64,000 nt of DNA from an uncultured Prevotellaceae bacterium (GCA_947254205.1 CAMYCE010000001.1:1-64000), one strand, 5' to 3'. Counted from the stretch's first letter, positions 32,245-41,516 are shown. The notes: a model not told the origin generated them from the sequence alone. Numbers and translations: made by a program.

Positions 32245-33957
32245 TTATTGCCGGGCTGGGGGATTGAAGGGAGGAGGCAGCTCGCCACCGGCTGTGGCAT
32301 TGGGAGCTTGTTCCTCCTTGCGACGCTCTTCGATGGCTGCCAGCTTTGAAATGGCAAAGTCACGATTGTCGGGGTCGTCAAGCATTTTCTTAAACTCTTG
32401 CTCGGCACGATCGAGAGCGCCAAACACCATGAAGGCCATAGCACGCCGGCGATAGAGGAAATTTAATAGTTTTTGCACCTTTTCGGGTATCTCTTCTTCG
32501 TCGTCATATTGTTCTCTCACATCGGCAACAAAGCGCTCAATTTCGGTAAACACACGCACATCGCCAGCATTCACCAACACGTTGATAAAGGCCATCACAT
32601 AGTCGATGCGCCCCACATCGCAAATGAGGTCGAGATAAAAGAAAGCCTTCTCATAGAGTTGAAGCTCGGCATAGCAAAAACCAATGTGATAGCATAGTTC
32701 ACGAAATTGCTTTTTGTTGTGGTCCTTGAGCATGAAAAACGAGCCACGCAAAGCATTGTAGGCATTCTCGAGATAAAACAAGGCTTGATAATAGCGCGAC
32801 TGGCACATGTGCAATCGTCCCCAATACAAGCAACTGGCAAGATTGGCATCGGTGACCCCACACATGAGTTGTTGCTCGGGGCTAAGTTCGTCGATTTTGT
32901 TTTCTCTGAGCTTGATTTGGGCATCTTTCCACATGTAGTCGAATTGCTGCCTGCGTTTCTCATCGGGTTGCACATCGGTGGCCAGCAACATCGACAGAGA
33001 AGAGGGGGTGGCCTGCTTGTCGCGGCTGTGGATAGAGTGGTGAATGCTGACCGGCTCGGTAGCCATTGTAGCCTCTACTCGATAATAGAGAGTGTGCTCG
33101 TCGCTCCCCTCTTGCATGAAATTGAGGGTGAGGGTGTGAACACTACTATCACTGCCAGCAGGCACACTATAGCGCACCACAGCCACAGCCGAGTCGTGAA
33201 TAAAATGGGCGTTGCCCTCGCTGCCCTCAATGAGCACCGTGGCAAGGTTGAATTGGGCTATTGCCTCGCTACTGGTTGTGGTGGCGACGGTGCTGGTGAC
33301 TACATACAGGCTTTTATACTCAACTTGATCATAACCAAGCCAACGCATGAGCAACTGCTCAAGAGTGAAACGCTCGCCCACCTTGTTGCGAAATGGCAAG
33401 TTGGAAGCTTGTTCAAGCAACAACTCCTGCTCGCGCATGAGCACCAACTCGCGATTGCCTTGCGAGGCATGAAACTCAACATCGGTGGTTTCGCGCTCTT
33501 GGCTCTTTAAAACTAAGTTGTCAAAGCACTCGTCAAAATCACGTTGCCCCATGAAGCATTGTTCCAAATTGGAAGCAAAATTCTCGGCTCTGAGCATGGC
33601 ATCGCTGAAGGAGATGTCGGCAAAAATTTTGTTTTCTTCGCTATCAATCCTGTAGGAATACTTGAGGCTTATGGCATCCATGTTCAATCTATTGCATGCA
33701 AATCTCACAAGGTTGAGATGCTCAATCGTGGTTTCAAACACACGTGGAAATATCACCTCGACCACTTGCTCATTTTGGTAAACAAATGCTATAAAATTGC
33801 CATGTTGATAGGAGAAGTAATATTCATCGATATTCTCATTGGTCTTGGTATGCTCATATTTGCAATTGAATTGCTTCAAAAATGCAAGTAGCGACTGCCG
33901 GGGCGAAACCTGCGCTCCAGCCCCACTTTTCAGTTTATCCAATAATGACCCAATCAT
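32245..33957 (-). CDS. Cytoplasmic protein with YbjN-like N-terminus and TPR-like C-terminus
   Basis: 570 aa without signal or membrane helix. Residues ~20-150 (LLAFLKQFNCKYEHTKTNEN, FIAFVYQNEQVVEVIFPRVF) resemble the YbjN/type-III-chaperone-like fold. The middle part is unassigned. Residues ~385-540 are helical repeats in TPR style (ASCLYWGRLHMCQSRYYQAL, YHIGFCYAELQLYEKAFFYL, RRAMAFMVFGALDRAEQEFK). The C-terminus is Pro-rich. A scaffold or chaperone role fits, but I know no experimental function. It overlaps nothing; its stop is 21 bp from the convergent solute-binding protein stop. Confidence 0.7.
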   Translation of the reverse strand: MIGSLLDKLKSGAGAQVSPRQSLLAFLKQFNCKYEHTKTNENIDEYYFSYQHGNFIAFVYQNEQVVEVIFPRVFETTIEHLNLVRFACNRLNMDAISLKYSYRIDSEENKIFADISFSDAMLRAENFASNLEQCFMGQRDFDECFDNLVLKSQERETTDVEFHASQGNRELVLMREQELLLEQASNLPFRNKVGERFTLEQLLMRWLGYDQVEYKSLYVVTSTVATTTSSEAIAQFNLATVLIEGSEGNAHFIHDSAVAVVRYSVPAGSDSSVHTLTLNFMQEGSDEHTLYYRVEATMATEPVSIHHSIHSRDKQATPSSLSMLLATDVQPDEKRRQQFDYMWKDAQIKLRENKIDELSPEQQLMCGVTDANLASCLYWGRLHMCQSRYYQALFYLENAYNALRGSFFMLKDHNKKQFRELCYHIGFCYAELQLYEKAFFYLDLICDVGRIDYVMAFINVLVNAGDVRVFTEIERFVADVREQYDDEEEIPEKVQKLLNFLYRRRAMAFMVFGALDRAEQEFKKMLDDPDNRDFAISKLAAIEERRKEEQAPNATAGGELPPPFNPPARQ

Positions 33958-34018
33958 GAAAATCTTGATTTTTTTTTAATAAGAAACAAAAATACTCACA
34001 ATTGTTCAACCTTGCAAA

Positions 34019-34092
34019 TCAAGACACCATGTTCATAGCCATCGCTCCCCACTCTTGTCGAGGAAAAATAGCTCAAGAACACGGTGTCTTGA
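34019..34092. other. Long-arm inverted repeat of unknown function
   Basis: TCAAGACACCATGTTC (34019-34034) and GAACACGGTGTCTTGA (34077-34092) are inverted repeats, 15 of 16 bases, separated by 42 bp. It lies between two minus-strand genes, 62 bp upstream of the start of the TPR-like gene, with no T-tract, so a leader structure or site for a binding protein is as likely as a terminator. Confidence 0.6.
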
Positions 34093-34117
34093 AAATATAT
34101 AAAAAAAGACCTAATTA

Positions 34118-34212
34118 AACCCCCAATCGGTCATTAGACCGCAATAAGAAAATATCTTAGGCTTTTCATTGCCTTTATCAAAAACAAAGAAACCTAATGA
34201 CCGATTTGGGTT
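34118..34212. repeat. Palindrome-ended 3'-end repeat, copy 2 (95 bp)
   Basis: Same element as at 21659-21774 in reverse orientation: on the minus strand it starts AACCCAAATCGGTCATTAGG at 34212 and ends with the complement of AACCCCCAATCGGTCATTAG (34118-34137). It lacks the ~21-bp central insertion of copy 1. The stop codon of the PII-like gene (34211-34213) overlaps its first two bases. Confidence 0.9.
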
Positions 34213-34504
34213 AAATCGACTGCTCGATAGTCCAAGCAAAGGCTCGCAAGCCAAGTTTTGGGGTTTCAAGGTCCATTTCATGCAATTTTTGAAGCACAAG
34301 AGAGGCCCTGTCGTCGTCGACAATGGTGAGAATCGACGATGCCAGCGAGGGCCAAGCATGGGTGCCATAGTGAGGGTCGCCCGATTGCGAGCCACGGCCC
34401 TGCACCTGCTCCCATGCCGTGAAGCCACGGCAATTGTTGCGGTTGAGCATGTCGACAATGCGCTCATAGTGGGCCTGATCAAAGGCTATGAATATTGCTT
34501 TCAT
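34211..34504 (-). CDS. Small PII-like protein of the RND efflux operon
   Basis: 97 aa, cytosolic. MKAIFIAFDQAHYERIVDML and the later SILTIVDDDRASLVLQKLHE follow the beta-alpha-beta double-repeat pattern of the PII/CutA-like fold; the loop VQGRGSQSGDPHYGTHAWP takes the place of a ligand-binding T-loop. Its ATG overlaps the TGA of the pump gene by 4 bp, so it is translationally coupled and very likely works with the pump, perhaps as a ligand-sensing regulator of transport. The fold assignment is by pattern; ligand unknown. The stop codon runs into repeat copy 2. Confidence 0.75.
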   Translation of the reverse strand: MKAIFIAFDQAHYERIVDMLNRNNCRGFTAWEQVQGRGSQSGDPHYGTHAWPSLASSILTIVDDDRASLVLQKLHEMDLETPKLGLRAFAWTIEQSI

Positions 34505-37500
34505 TTTTTTGAGTTTTTAGAAGTTTCAACTACTTGGGTTTTCTTGAGCTGCTCGTGCAACTTCTTGCGATTGCGCTTGATGCCATTGTAGGCAAAGATG
34601 GTGTAGAGTGTGGGCACAAAGAGCAGGGTGAGAATGGTTGAGAACGTTAAACCACCAATCACAGCCACGCCCATGGGTCGCCACATCTCGGCACCCTCGC
34701 CTGTGCCAATGGCCATGGGCACCATGCCCAAAATAGTGGTGAGCGAGGTCATGAGCACCGGGCGCAAGCGCGACTTGCCGGCATTGAGCACAGCACGGCG
34801 CACACTCATGCCACGCTCGCGGTTCAAAATGATGTAGTCGATGAGCACAATACCATTTTTCACCACAATACCAATGAGCATGATGCCACCAATCATCGAC
34901 ATGATGTTGAGGTTGGTGCCTGTGATCCACAAAATGAGCATCACACCCGAGAAGGCAAACAAGATTGAAGTCATGATGATGCCGGGATAGGTCAACGACT
35001 CAAATTGCGATGCCATGACGATATAGACCAAGATAATGATGAGCACAGCCAGCATGCCCAAGTCGGCAAACGAGTCTTGTTGACTCTCATAGGAACCACT
35101 CAACTGAATGGCTACACCTTGAGGCAGGTGCATCTTGGCAATGAGAGGTTGCACATCGGCTATGAGGGCACTCATGGGGCGACCTTGCACCACAGTCGAC
35201 ACGGTGATGATGCGCTCGCGGTCTTTACGCTCAATGGTGGGAGGATTGAAGCGCTCGACCACTGTGCCCACTTCTTTGAGCCTGATGCCCTGCCCTTGCG
35301 CATTATAAAGCATGATGTTTTCGATGTCTTCGATCGAGTGACGATGGGCAGGGTCATGCATCACCTTGATGGCATATTCATCGCCATCTTCGCGGAAGTA
35401 GCTTGCCGTTGAGCCATTGATGCGACTGCGCAACGCCGATGCTGCCGAGGTGATGTTCAAGCCATAGCGTCCCAACTTTTCGCGGTCGAAATCAACTTGA
35501 TATTCGGGTTGATAGTCGCTGCGGCTGATGCTGATGTCGGCAGCCCCTTTCACCTTTTGCAAGATGCCCTTGAGCTGGCGTGCCACACTATCGGTTTTGT
35601 CGAAGTCGTAGCCATAGATTTCATAGACGAGAGTGGATTGTCCGCTCATGCCACCACCACCACGGTTACCACCCACATTCACCATGTATTTTTTGATTTC
35701 GGGATATTGCTCCAAGTCGTTGCGCATGTCGGCGGCAATATCGGCAATGCCACGCTTGCGGTCTTTCACACTCGTGAGCAAGATGTTCATGGAAATGATG
35801 TGCGATCCATTGTCTTGCATCGAGGCATAGGTGTTGTCGCTACCTGCCTGACCAACGGTGTAGTTAAACACCTTGATTTCGGGATATTTCTTGCTCCATT
35901 GCTCATAGATGCGATGACTCACGTCTTTGGCGATTTCAACACGGGTGCCAATGGGCAATTCCACAGTCACTCCCAAGCGACCATTATCGCTCATGGGGAA
36001 AAACTCGCTACCAATGAATTTGGCAATTTGAGTTGTAGCCACAAAGATGAGCACTACCGCCAAAGTAGTTATCCTGCGATGAGTGACAACCTTGTTGAGA
36101 AACCACGAGAACCCATTGTCGATAGCATCGAGCCCTCGCTCAATAGGACCATAAATTTTCTCAAACAAAGTGCTTTTGCCCGGGCGCAGGCGCAACATGC
36201 GACTACACAACATGGGAGTGAGCGAGAGGGCACTTGCCGTTGAAATAATCATCATGATGGTCACCATCCAACCCAGTTGGCGGAAGATCACACCGGTCAT
36301 GCCCGTGACGAGCGTGAGGGGGAAGAACACAGCAATCAGAGTGAGCGTTGAGGCTATTACCGAGATGGCAACCTCATTGGTGCCATGCACAGCAGCCTGC
36401 TTGGGGTGGGCTCCACGCTCGATGTGGGTGGTCACATTTTCAAGCACCACAATGGCATCATCGACCACCATGCCAATGGAAATTGAAAGGGCCGAGAGCG
36501 AGATGATGTTGAGCGAGTTGCCGGTAGCATAGAGATAGATGAATGAAGCTATCAACGAGATGGGAATGGTGAGCAAAATAATCACCGTTGCACGCCACCT
36601 GCCCAAGAAGAAGAACACCACAATGCCCACAAAGAGCAAGGCATAGAGCACCGTTTCAACGAGCGAGTTGATGGTGTTGTGAATGTTGTCGGAGGTGTCG
36701 ACAATGTAGTCGAGCTTGATGTCGCTGGGCAGATTTTTCTCGATAGAGGGCAAAGCGGCTTTAATTTTGTTGGAAATTTCTACCGAGTTGGCACCACTTT
36801 GCTTTTGCACGATAATCATGGCACCTTTGTTGCCGTTGTTGTAGGTTTCTTGAGCACGCTCCTCGTTGGAGTCGTCGATGCGAGCCACATCGCTCAAGTG
36901 CACCACTGCTCCATTAAAAGAGCCCACCACGAGGTTTTGCATCTCTTTGGGTTCTTTATATTCGCCCTGCACACGCAAGGCATAGGTGTCGGAGCCAATG
37001 TCGAAGGTGCCACCGGGAATGTTTCGGTTTTCGGCACCAATGAGCGAAGCAACCGCTTCGGCCGAGAGATGATAGGCCTCAAGGCGTGCAGGGTCGAGAT
37101 AAACGTGAATTTCACGCTTGGGTGCTCCCACCACGCTCACCGAGCCCACACCATCAACACGAGCCAGCGAGTTGGCCACATCTTCATCGAGAATCTTATA
37201 GAGTCCGGGCAAGCTTTCATTGGCCTGTGCCGAGAGCATGACGATGGGAATCATGTCGCTACTAAACTTGAACAAGACGGGTGTCTTGGCATCATCGGGC
37301 AACAAGCTCGTCACCATGTCGAGCTTGTCGCGCACATTGTTGGTGAGTGCATCGATGTTGTAGCCATATTCAAACTCCAGCGTGATGATAGATATATTTT
37401 CTTTTGAATTGGAAGAGATGTGCTTGAGGTGCTCCACCGAGTTAAGGGTGTTTTCGAGCGGACGAGTCACATTTTGCTCAATATCTTGAGCACTTGCTCC

Positions 37501-37656
37501 CTGATAGGTTGTCATCACCATAATGGTGTTGGTGTCGATATCGGGAATCAAGCCGATGGGCAATTTTGCCAGCGAAAACAAGCCTATGATGATGACTGCC
37601 ACAAACACAAGTATGGTAGTCACCGGCCGTTTTACTGCACTTGAATATAAACTCAT
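34501..37656 (-). CDS. RND-family efflux pump permease (AcrB/HAE1-like)
   Basis: 1051 aa with 12 predicted membrane helices and two large periplasmic loops, the normal RND layout. It starts MSLYSSAVKRPVTTILVFVA; TM4 has the proton-relay pair in ALSISIGMVVDDAIVVLENV (two adjacent Asp), and the family motifs GIVVFFFLGRWRAT and GIVVKNGIVLIDYI are present. The Asp pair and the repeated halves indicate a drug/hydrophobic-compound proton antiporter rather than a heavy-metal CusA type. It is part of the operon tetR-tolC-adaptor-pump-PII-like. The substrate is unknown. Confidence 0.95.
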   Translation of the reverse strand: MSLYSSAVKRPVTTILVFVAVIIIGLFSLAKLPIGLIPDIDTNTIMVMTTYQGASAQDIEQNVTRPLENTLNSVEHLKHISSNSKENISIITLEFEYGYNIDALTNNVRDKLDMVTSLLPDDAKTPVLFKFSSDMIPIVMLSAQANESLPGLYKILDEDVANSLARVDGVGSVSVVGAPKREIHVYLDPARLEAYHLSAEAVASLIGAENRNIPGGTFDIGSDTYALRVQGEYKEPKEMQNLVVGSFNGAVVHLSDVARIDDSNEERAQETYNNGNKGAMIIVQKQSGANSVEISNKIKAALPSIEKNLPSDIKLDYIVDTSDNIHNTINSLVETVLYALLFVGIVVFFFLGRWRATVIILLTIPISLIASFIYLYATGNSLNIISLSALSISIGMVVDDAIVVLENVTTHIERGAHPKQAAVHGTNEVAISVIASTLTLIAVFFPLTLVTGMTGVIFRQLGWMVTIMMIISTASALSLTPMLCSRMLRLRPGKSTLFEKIYGPIERGLDAIDNGFSWFLNKVVTHRRITTLAVVLIFVATTQIAKFIGSEFFPMSDNGRLGVTVELPIGTRVEIAKDVSHRIYEQWSKKYPEIKVFNYTVGQAGSDNTYASMQDNGSHIISMNILLTSVKDRKRGIADIAADMRNDLEQYPEIKKYMVNVGGNRGGGGMSGQSTLVYEIYGYDFDKTDSVARQLKGILQKVKGAADISISRSDYQPEYQVDFDREKLGRYGLNITSAASALRSRINGSTASYFREDGDEYAIKVMHDPAHRHSIEDIENIMLYNAQGQGIRLKEVGTVVERFNPPTIERKDRERIITVSTVVQGRPMSALIADVQPLIAKMHLPQGVAIQLSGSYESQQDSFADLGMLAVLIIILVYIVMASQFESLTYPGIIMTSILFAFSGVMLILWITGTNLNIMSMIGGIMLIGIVVKNGIVLIDYIILNRERGMSVRRAVLNAGKSRLRPVLMTSLTTILGMVPMAIGTGEGAEMWRPMGVAVIGGLTFSTILTLLFVPTLYTIFAYNGIKRNRKKLHEQLKKTQVVETSKNSKK

Positions 37657-37693
37657 TGAAATATAGGGTTTTGAGAGTTTTTGATGTATCTTA

Positions 37694-38719
37694 TTATTTC
37701 ATTCTCACTTTGGTGCCATTGCTCAATTTCGATTGGCCGGCAGTCACCACTTTCATGCCGGGAGTGAGCCCGGAGAGCACTTCCCAACGATTGTCGAGGC
37801 GACGGCCCAGAGTGATTTCACGGAATTTGACTGTGCCATTGTCTTCGGCAGTGTAGACATAGCGCACACCCGAGCCCGGTTGTTTTTGCACTGCCTTGTC
37901 GCTAATCACAACATTGCGACTTGAGCCAAAGTTAAAGCTCACACGGCCAAACATGCCAGAGTGCACTTTGTCGCCTCGGTTGTTGATCGTGACTTCAACT
38001 TTGAAAGTGCGGCTTGTGGGGTCGATAGTGGGGTGAATGAGATAGACCTGCCCGCTAAAGTTTTCGCCCTCATAGGTGTCGAATGTGACGTTCACCCCCA
38101 TTCCCTTCTTGATTTTGGGCAAGTCGGTTTCGTTCACGTCAACCACCACTTTAAGAGGTTGTTGCTGCTCAATCACAAGAATGGGGAGTCCCGATGGCAG
38201 GTCGCCATTGTTGTAGTTGCGAGTAGTGACAACACCACTAATGGGGCTGGTGAGCACCGTGTTTTCTTGCATGGTGCGCAAGGCTCGTGCATTGGCATCA
38301 TATTGGGCTTGCAACTGGTCGACAGCTTGTTGTGTGCCACCGCCAATGCGCACCAACTCGCGTGCACGATTCAAGTCGCGACGCTGTGCCGCCATGGCAA
38401 TTTGTTGCTGTGCAATGTTCACGTCGTCGAGCGCCACAAGAGCTTGCCCTGCATGCACATGGCTTCCCACATCAACCATGATGCGCTTAATGCGATTCAT
38501 GCCCGTTGCCGAGATGCTATTGGTTTTGAATGCCTCTACTGTGGCAGTATATTCACTGGTGAGTTGCACAGTTTCCTCGCTGGCAAGCTGGGTTTCAACA
38601 ATGGGGGCCTCTTCTTTCTCGACCTTCACTTCTTGTTTTTTCTTGCCCGAGCATGCGGTTGCAGTGATGAGTGCCACACCCGTGAGTACCGCAAGAGCCA
38701 TTTTCATTTTTGTTTTCAT
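37694..38719 (-). CDS. RND efflux periplasmic adaptor (membrane-fusion lipoprotein)
   Basis: 341 aa. The N-terminus ends in a lipobox (LITATAC, Cys about residue 23), so it is a lipoprotein facing the periplasm. The barrel-sandwich motif appears as VDVGSHVHAGQALVALDD and SPISGVVTTRNYNNGDLPS, separated by an alpha hairpin; beta-barrel and membrane-proximal domains follow (GVNVTFDTYEGENFSGQVYL, LTPGMKVVTAGQSKLSNGTK). It links the pump and the TolC-like channel. It lies 22 bp after tolC and 37 bp before the pump gene. Confidence 0.94.
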   Translation of the reverse strand: MKTKMKMALAVLTGVALITATACSGKKKQEVKVEKEEAPIVETQLASEETVQLTSEYTATVEAFKTNSISATGMNRIKRIMVDVGSHVHAGQALVALDDVNIAQQQIAMAAQRRDLNRARELVRIGGGTQQAVDQLQAQYDANARALRTMQENTVLTSPISGVVTTRNYNNGDLPSGLPILVIEQQQPLKVVVDVNETDLPKIKKGMGVNVTFDTYEGENFSGQVYLIHPTIDPTSRTFKVEVTINNRGDKVHSGMFGRVSFNFGSSRNVVISDKAVQKQPGSGVRYVYTAEDNGTVKFREITLGRRLDNRWEVLSGLTPGMKVVTAGQSKLSNGTKVRMK

Positions 38720-38741
38720 ATCCTTCTTTTATCGTTTTGTG

Positions 38742-40103
38742 TTATTTGTTGCTGTTGTTGGTGTAATTGTTCACCGGAGCTGTGCCCAGCACCAATTCAA
38801 GATTGCTCTCGGCCACCAAATAGTTATAGATGGCTTGATAATAAGAGAGCTGTGCGCTCATGAGTGCATCTTCGGTGTCGCGCAACTGAATAAAAGTGCC
38901 TGCACCAATTTTGAAACTTTGTTGCATGATTTCGTTGGCCTTGGTTGCTTGTTTCATGCTGCCGGCGTTGGTCTCGACCTGCTTGAGACTTTTGCTGATG
39001 TTGTCGAGCTGATTTTGCACTTGAATGTGAAGTGAGCGTTGCAAGTTTTGGCGTTGCCACTTCATCTCATCGAGCTGTATTTGTGCTTGTTTTTGCTTAT
39101 AGTAGCGTTGTCCGCCCTGAAACAGCGGAAACGACACTGTGATGCCCACGGTCGAGAAGCCACTCCACTTGAAGTGGGAAAACGGGTTGCCGTTGCTATA
39201 GGAACTCCACATCACATTGGCATTGCCGGTGACAGTGGGCAGCCAAGCCGCCTTTTGGGTGTTGAGCAGCTTTTGCAAATAGTCGGTTTTCAAGTCAAGG
39301 CTTTTCATGCTCGTGTTGTTGACCAGTGACGTGTCGGCAGCCACATTGTGCTGTGCCATCAAGCTCTTGAAATGATCGAGCGACTGTGCCGGCTCTACCT
39401 TCACCCCTGCATCGATGCCAAGAAGCAACGAGAGTTGCAGGGTGAGTTGATTGATTGAGTTTTCGGCCTCAAGAATCGACGGCTCCATGTTGGTCACAGC
39501 CACATTGGCACGCAACACGTCATATTCTGATGCTGTGCCAATCTTGTGTTTTTTGTCAAAAATTTCGGCATTGAGCTTGGCCGTGGCGTGATTTTCTTCA
39601 AGCACTTTTTTGGAGTCTTGAGCCAGCAAGAGGGCATAATAGGCATTTTTCACTTGATTCACCAGTTGCAGCTTTGAGGCACGTGCCGTCTCAAGGTTTT
39701 GCAAAATTTGGTTATCGCTCAATTGGAGTGATTTCCACAATTGTGGCATGTAGATGGGGATTGTTGCGCTAAAACCTGTTGTGTAGCTGTTGTCTTGTCC
39801 CATTTTAATGCCCACCACGCCATTGCCGGTGTCCATATACATCGTTTGCTTCGACAAGGTGCGGCTATATTGGCCCGTGAAATTCACACTGGGCAAGAGT
39901 TGTCCCCATGCCTCTTTTTTGGAATAGTCAACCCGTTGAAGTTCCATGTTGTTGATTTTCACTGTTGGGTTCTCATTGAGAGCAATGCCAATGCATTCGT
40001 CGAGGGTGAGCTTGAGCGTGCCCTCTTGCCCTGCCTGTGCCATGGGAGTGGCCATCAAGAGCACAATGGCGCAAGCGGCTTGTAATAGATTTCGTTTTGT
40101 CAT
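38742..40103 (-). CDS. TolC-family outer membrane efflux protein
   Basis: 453 aa with a signal peptide (LLQAACAIVLLMATPMAQA). Two repeated OEP halves: LTLDECIGIALNENPTVKIN near the start, and the long coiled-coil helices with alternating Ala/Leu/Gln, e.g. LQIQ...NQLDNISKSLKQVETN and IMQQSFKIGAGTFIQLRDTE. It forms the trimeric exit duct. The ATG overlaps the TGA of the upstream TetR gene by 4 bp (ATGA), so regulator and channel are translationally coupled. Confidence 0.94.
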   Translation of the reverse strand: MTKRNLLQAACAIVLLMATPMAQAGQEGTLKLTLDECIGIALNENPTVKINNMELQRVDYSKKEAWGQLLPSVNFTGQYSRTLSKQTMYMDTGNGVVGIKMGQDNSYTTGFSATIPIYMPQLWKSLQLSDNQILQNLETARASKLQLVNQVKNAYYALLLAQDSKKVLEENHATAKLNAEIFDKKHKIGTASEYDVLRANVAVTNMEPSILEAENSINQLTLQLSLLLGIDAGVKVEPAQSLDHFKSLMAQHNVAADTSLVNNTSMKSLDLKTDYLQKLLNTQKAAWLPTVTGNANVMWSSYSNGNPFSHFKWSGFSTVGITVSFPLFQGGQRYYKQKQAQIQLDEMKWQRQNLQRSLHIQVQNQLDNISKSLKQVETNAGSMKQATKANEIMQQSFKIGAGTFIQLRDTEDALMSAQLSYYQAIYNYLVAESNLELVLGTAPVNNYTNNSNK

Positions 40104-40729
40104 ATTGTTGTAGTGCTGTTTTGCTTGGTTAAAAATTCATCGATCATGGAGAGGCCCTTCACTGTGGCTATGCCTCGCAACAGACTCACAAAGGTGGCAT
40201 CAAACACCTCGATGCGCGAGAAGCCCAACTCGGCAATTTGCTCGCTTCGATTCACATGATCCATCTCCGAAACAAAGATAAAGGCGGCAATGCTCGTGTT
40301 GATAGACTCAAGCACCAACCCCTCATGCTGAGCTTGCAAGAGGGTTTTACTAAGACCTTGAATGAAACCACGCTCATGAATGCGACGCCCGGCATAGATG
40401 TCGGGATAGAGTCGCTTGATTTCGTCGGTGAAGTTGATAGTTGTGCCCTGCATGAGGGTGCGCACCATGACATAGATTTTGAAAAAAGCTTCAAAGCAGT
40501 TTTGCGATTGCGCAAAAATTTGTTGATGCTCACGTGTGCGTTGCTCATGAAGTGTGGCCAGGCACTCTTTCACCAATTCTTTTTTGGTGGGAAAGGTTTC
40601 ATATAGCGTGCGCTTCGACATGCCACAGCCACGAGCCACCATGTCCATGGTCATCGACGATGGACCGAGTCGCAGCAATTGCTTAATTGCTTCACTCAAA
40701 ATTCTCTCTTTAAATGTGATTTCGCTCAT
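40100..40729 (-). CDS. TetR-family repressor of the efflux operon
   Basis: 209 aa from the ATG at 40729 (MSEITFKERIL); an in-frame ATG 30 bp upstream is less likely because it would sit only about 5 bases from the -7 box. The N-terminal helix-turn-helix is TMDMVARGCGMSKRTLYETF (about residues 25-45) followed by PTKKELVKECL. The C-terminal ligand domain is typical TetR in size. It is the first gene of its own operon, consistent with autorepression through the palindrome at 40770-40806. Confidence 0.93.
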   Translation of the reverse strand: MSEITFKERILSEAIKQLLRLGPSSMTMDMVARGCGMSKRTLYETFPTKKELVKECLATLHEQRTREHQQIFAQSQNCFEAFFKIYVMVRTLMQGTTINFTDEIKRLYPDIYAGRRIHERGFIQGLSKTLLQAQHEGLVLESINTSIAAFIFVSEMDHVNRSEQIAELGFSRIEVFDATFVSLLRGIATVKGLSMIDEFLTKQNSTTTI

Positions 40730-40756
40730 TGTGAACTCTTGTTTATTTTGGTGGTG

Positions 40757-40806
40757 CAAAAGTAATGTAGAAAACTTTGAAAACCAAAAAAGTTTTCAAA
40801 GTTTTC
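40757..40806 (-). promoter_or_regulatory. Promoter and perfect TetR-type operator
   Basis: GAAAACTTTGAAAAC (40770-40784) and GTTTTCAAAGTTTTC (40792-40806) are a perfect 15-bp inverted repeat around CAAAAAA. Within each arm the GAAAAC unit is repeated. The minus-strand promoter TTTG (40788-40785), 20 bases, TACTTTTG (40764-40757) places its -33 in the palindrome centre, so repressor binding would block it. The site is also 32 bp from the -7 box of the divergent DUF2461 gene. Confidence 0.85.
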
Positions 40807-40837
40807 AGTTTTTTCACACATTTACCGAGAAAACAAC

Positions 40838-40845
40838 TAACTTTG
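40838..40845 (+). promoter_or_regulatory. -7 box of the DUF2461 gene
   Basis: TAACTTTG at 40838-40845, only 5 bases before the ATG at 40851; the mRNA should be leaderless or nearly so. Confidence 0.6.
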
Positions 40846-40850
40846 TAGAT

Positions 40851-41516
40851 ATGAAATCAAAAAGCGACATTAAAAAAGTCATTGTCTTTTTAGGGAAATT
40901 GCAAGACAACAACAACCGCGACTGGTTTAAAGAGCACAAAGACGAATATGACTCACTGCGCCAACCATGGGAGCAAGACATGGAGCGACTCATTGAGCTG
41001 GTGAGTGAATTTGACGATGGTTGCAGGGGACTATTGGTGAAAAACAGCGTGTATCGCATTTATCGCGATGTGAGATTTTCAAAAGACAAAAGCCCCTATA
41101 AAAACTATTTTTCGGGCGTGATAGGCCAAGGTGGCAGGCACACCAAGGTGTCGTGCAACTATGTGCACTTTCAGCCCAACAAAATCATGATTGGCGGTGG
41201 CATTTGGTGGCCCGAAAAACCTGTTCTCGATCAATTGCGCAGTCTCATTGATGCCGAGGGCGAAGAATTCTTGAAAATCACACAACCTTTGCTCTCGCAA
41301 GACTATGAATGGGAATGCGACACGCTCAAAAAAATGCCCAAAGCCTATGATGCCAGCAACCCCATGGCACAATACTTGAAGATGAAAGAATACATTCTCA
41401 TCAAGCACGCCTCGCTCGACTATTTCGACTGCGACGACTGGGTGGAAAAAGTGGCTCACGACCTCAAGCAATTGCAGCCCATGCACGATTTCTTGAACTA
41501 TGTGTTTGAGCCGTGA
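40851..41516 (+). CDS. DUF2461 domain-containing protein
   Basis: 221 aa. The start at 40851 gives the family-typical opening IKKVIVFLGKLQDNNNRDWF, followed by KHKDEYD-type helix, VYRIYRDVRFSKDKSPYKNY (central signature), IGGGIWWPEKPVLDQLR and AYDASNPMAQYLKMKEYILI. The family is widespread and of unknown function; no catalytic motif is evident. The reading frame continues upstream across the operator, but the promoter position excludes those codons. Divergent from tetR, it may share the operator. Confidence 0.88.
   Translation: MKSKSDIKKVIVFLGKLQDNNNRDWFKEHKDEYDSLRQPWEQDMERLIELVSEFDDGCRGLLVKNSVYRIYRDVRFSKDKSPYKNYFSGVIGQGGRHTKVSCNYVHFQPNKIMIGGGIWWPEKPVLDQLRSLIDAEGEEFLKITQPLLSQDYEWECDTLKKMPKAYDASNPMAQYLKMKEYILIKHASLDYFDCDDWVEKVAHDLKQLQPMHDFLNYVFEP

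Noticed and set aside
34111..34482. Minus-strand 123-aa ORF over the PII-like gene
   Set aside because: Different frame from the PII-like protein whose start is coupled to the pump; it also reads through repeat copy 2.
40554..40850. N-terminal extension of the DUF2461 gene
   Set aside because: It overlaps tetR, the operator and the -7 box; the domain starts at 40851.
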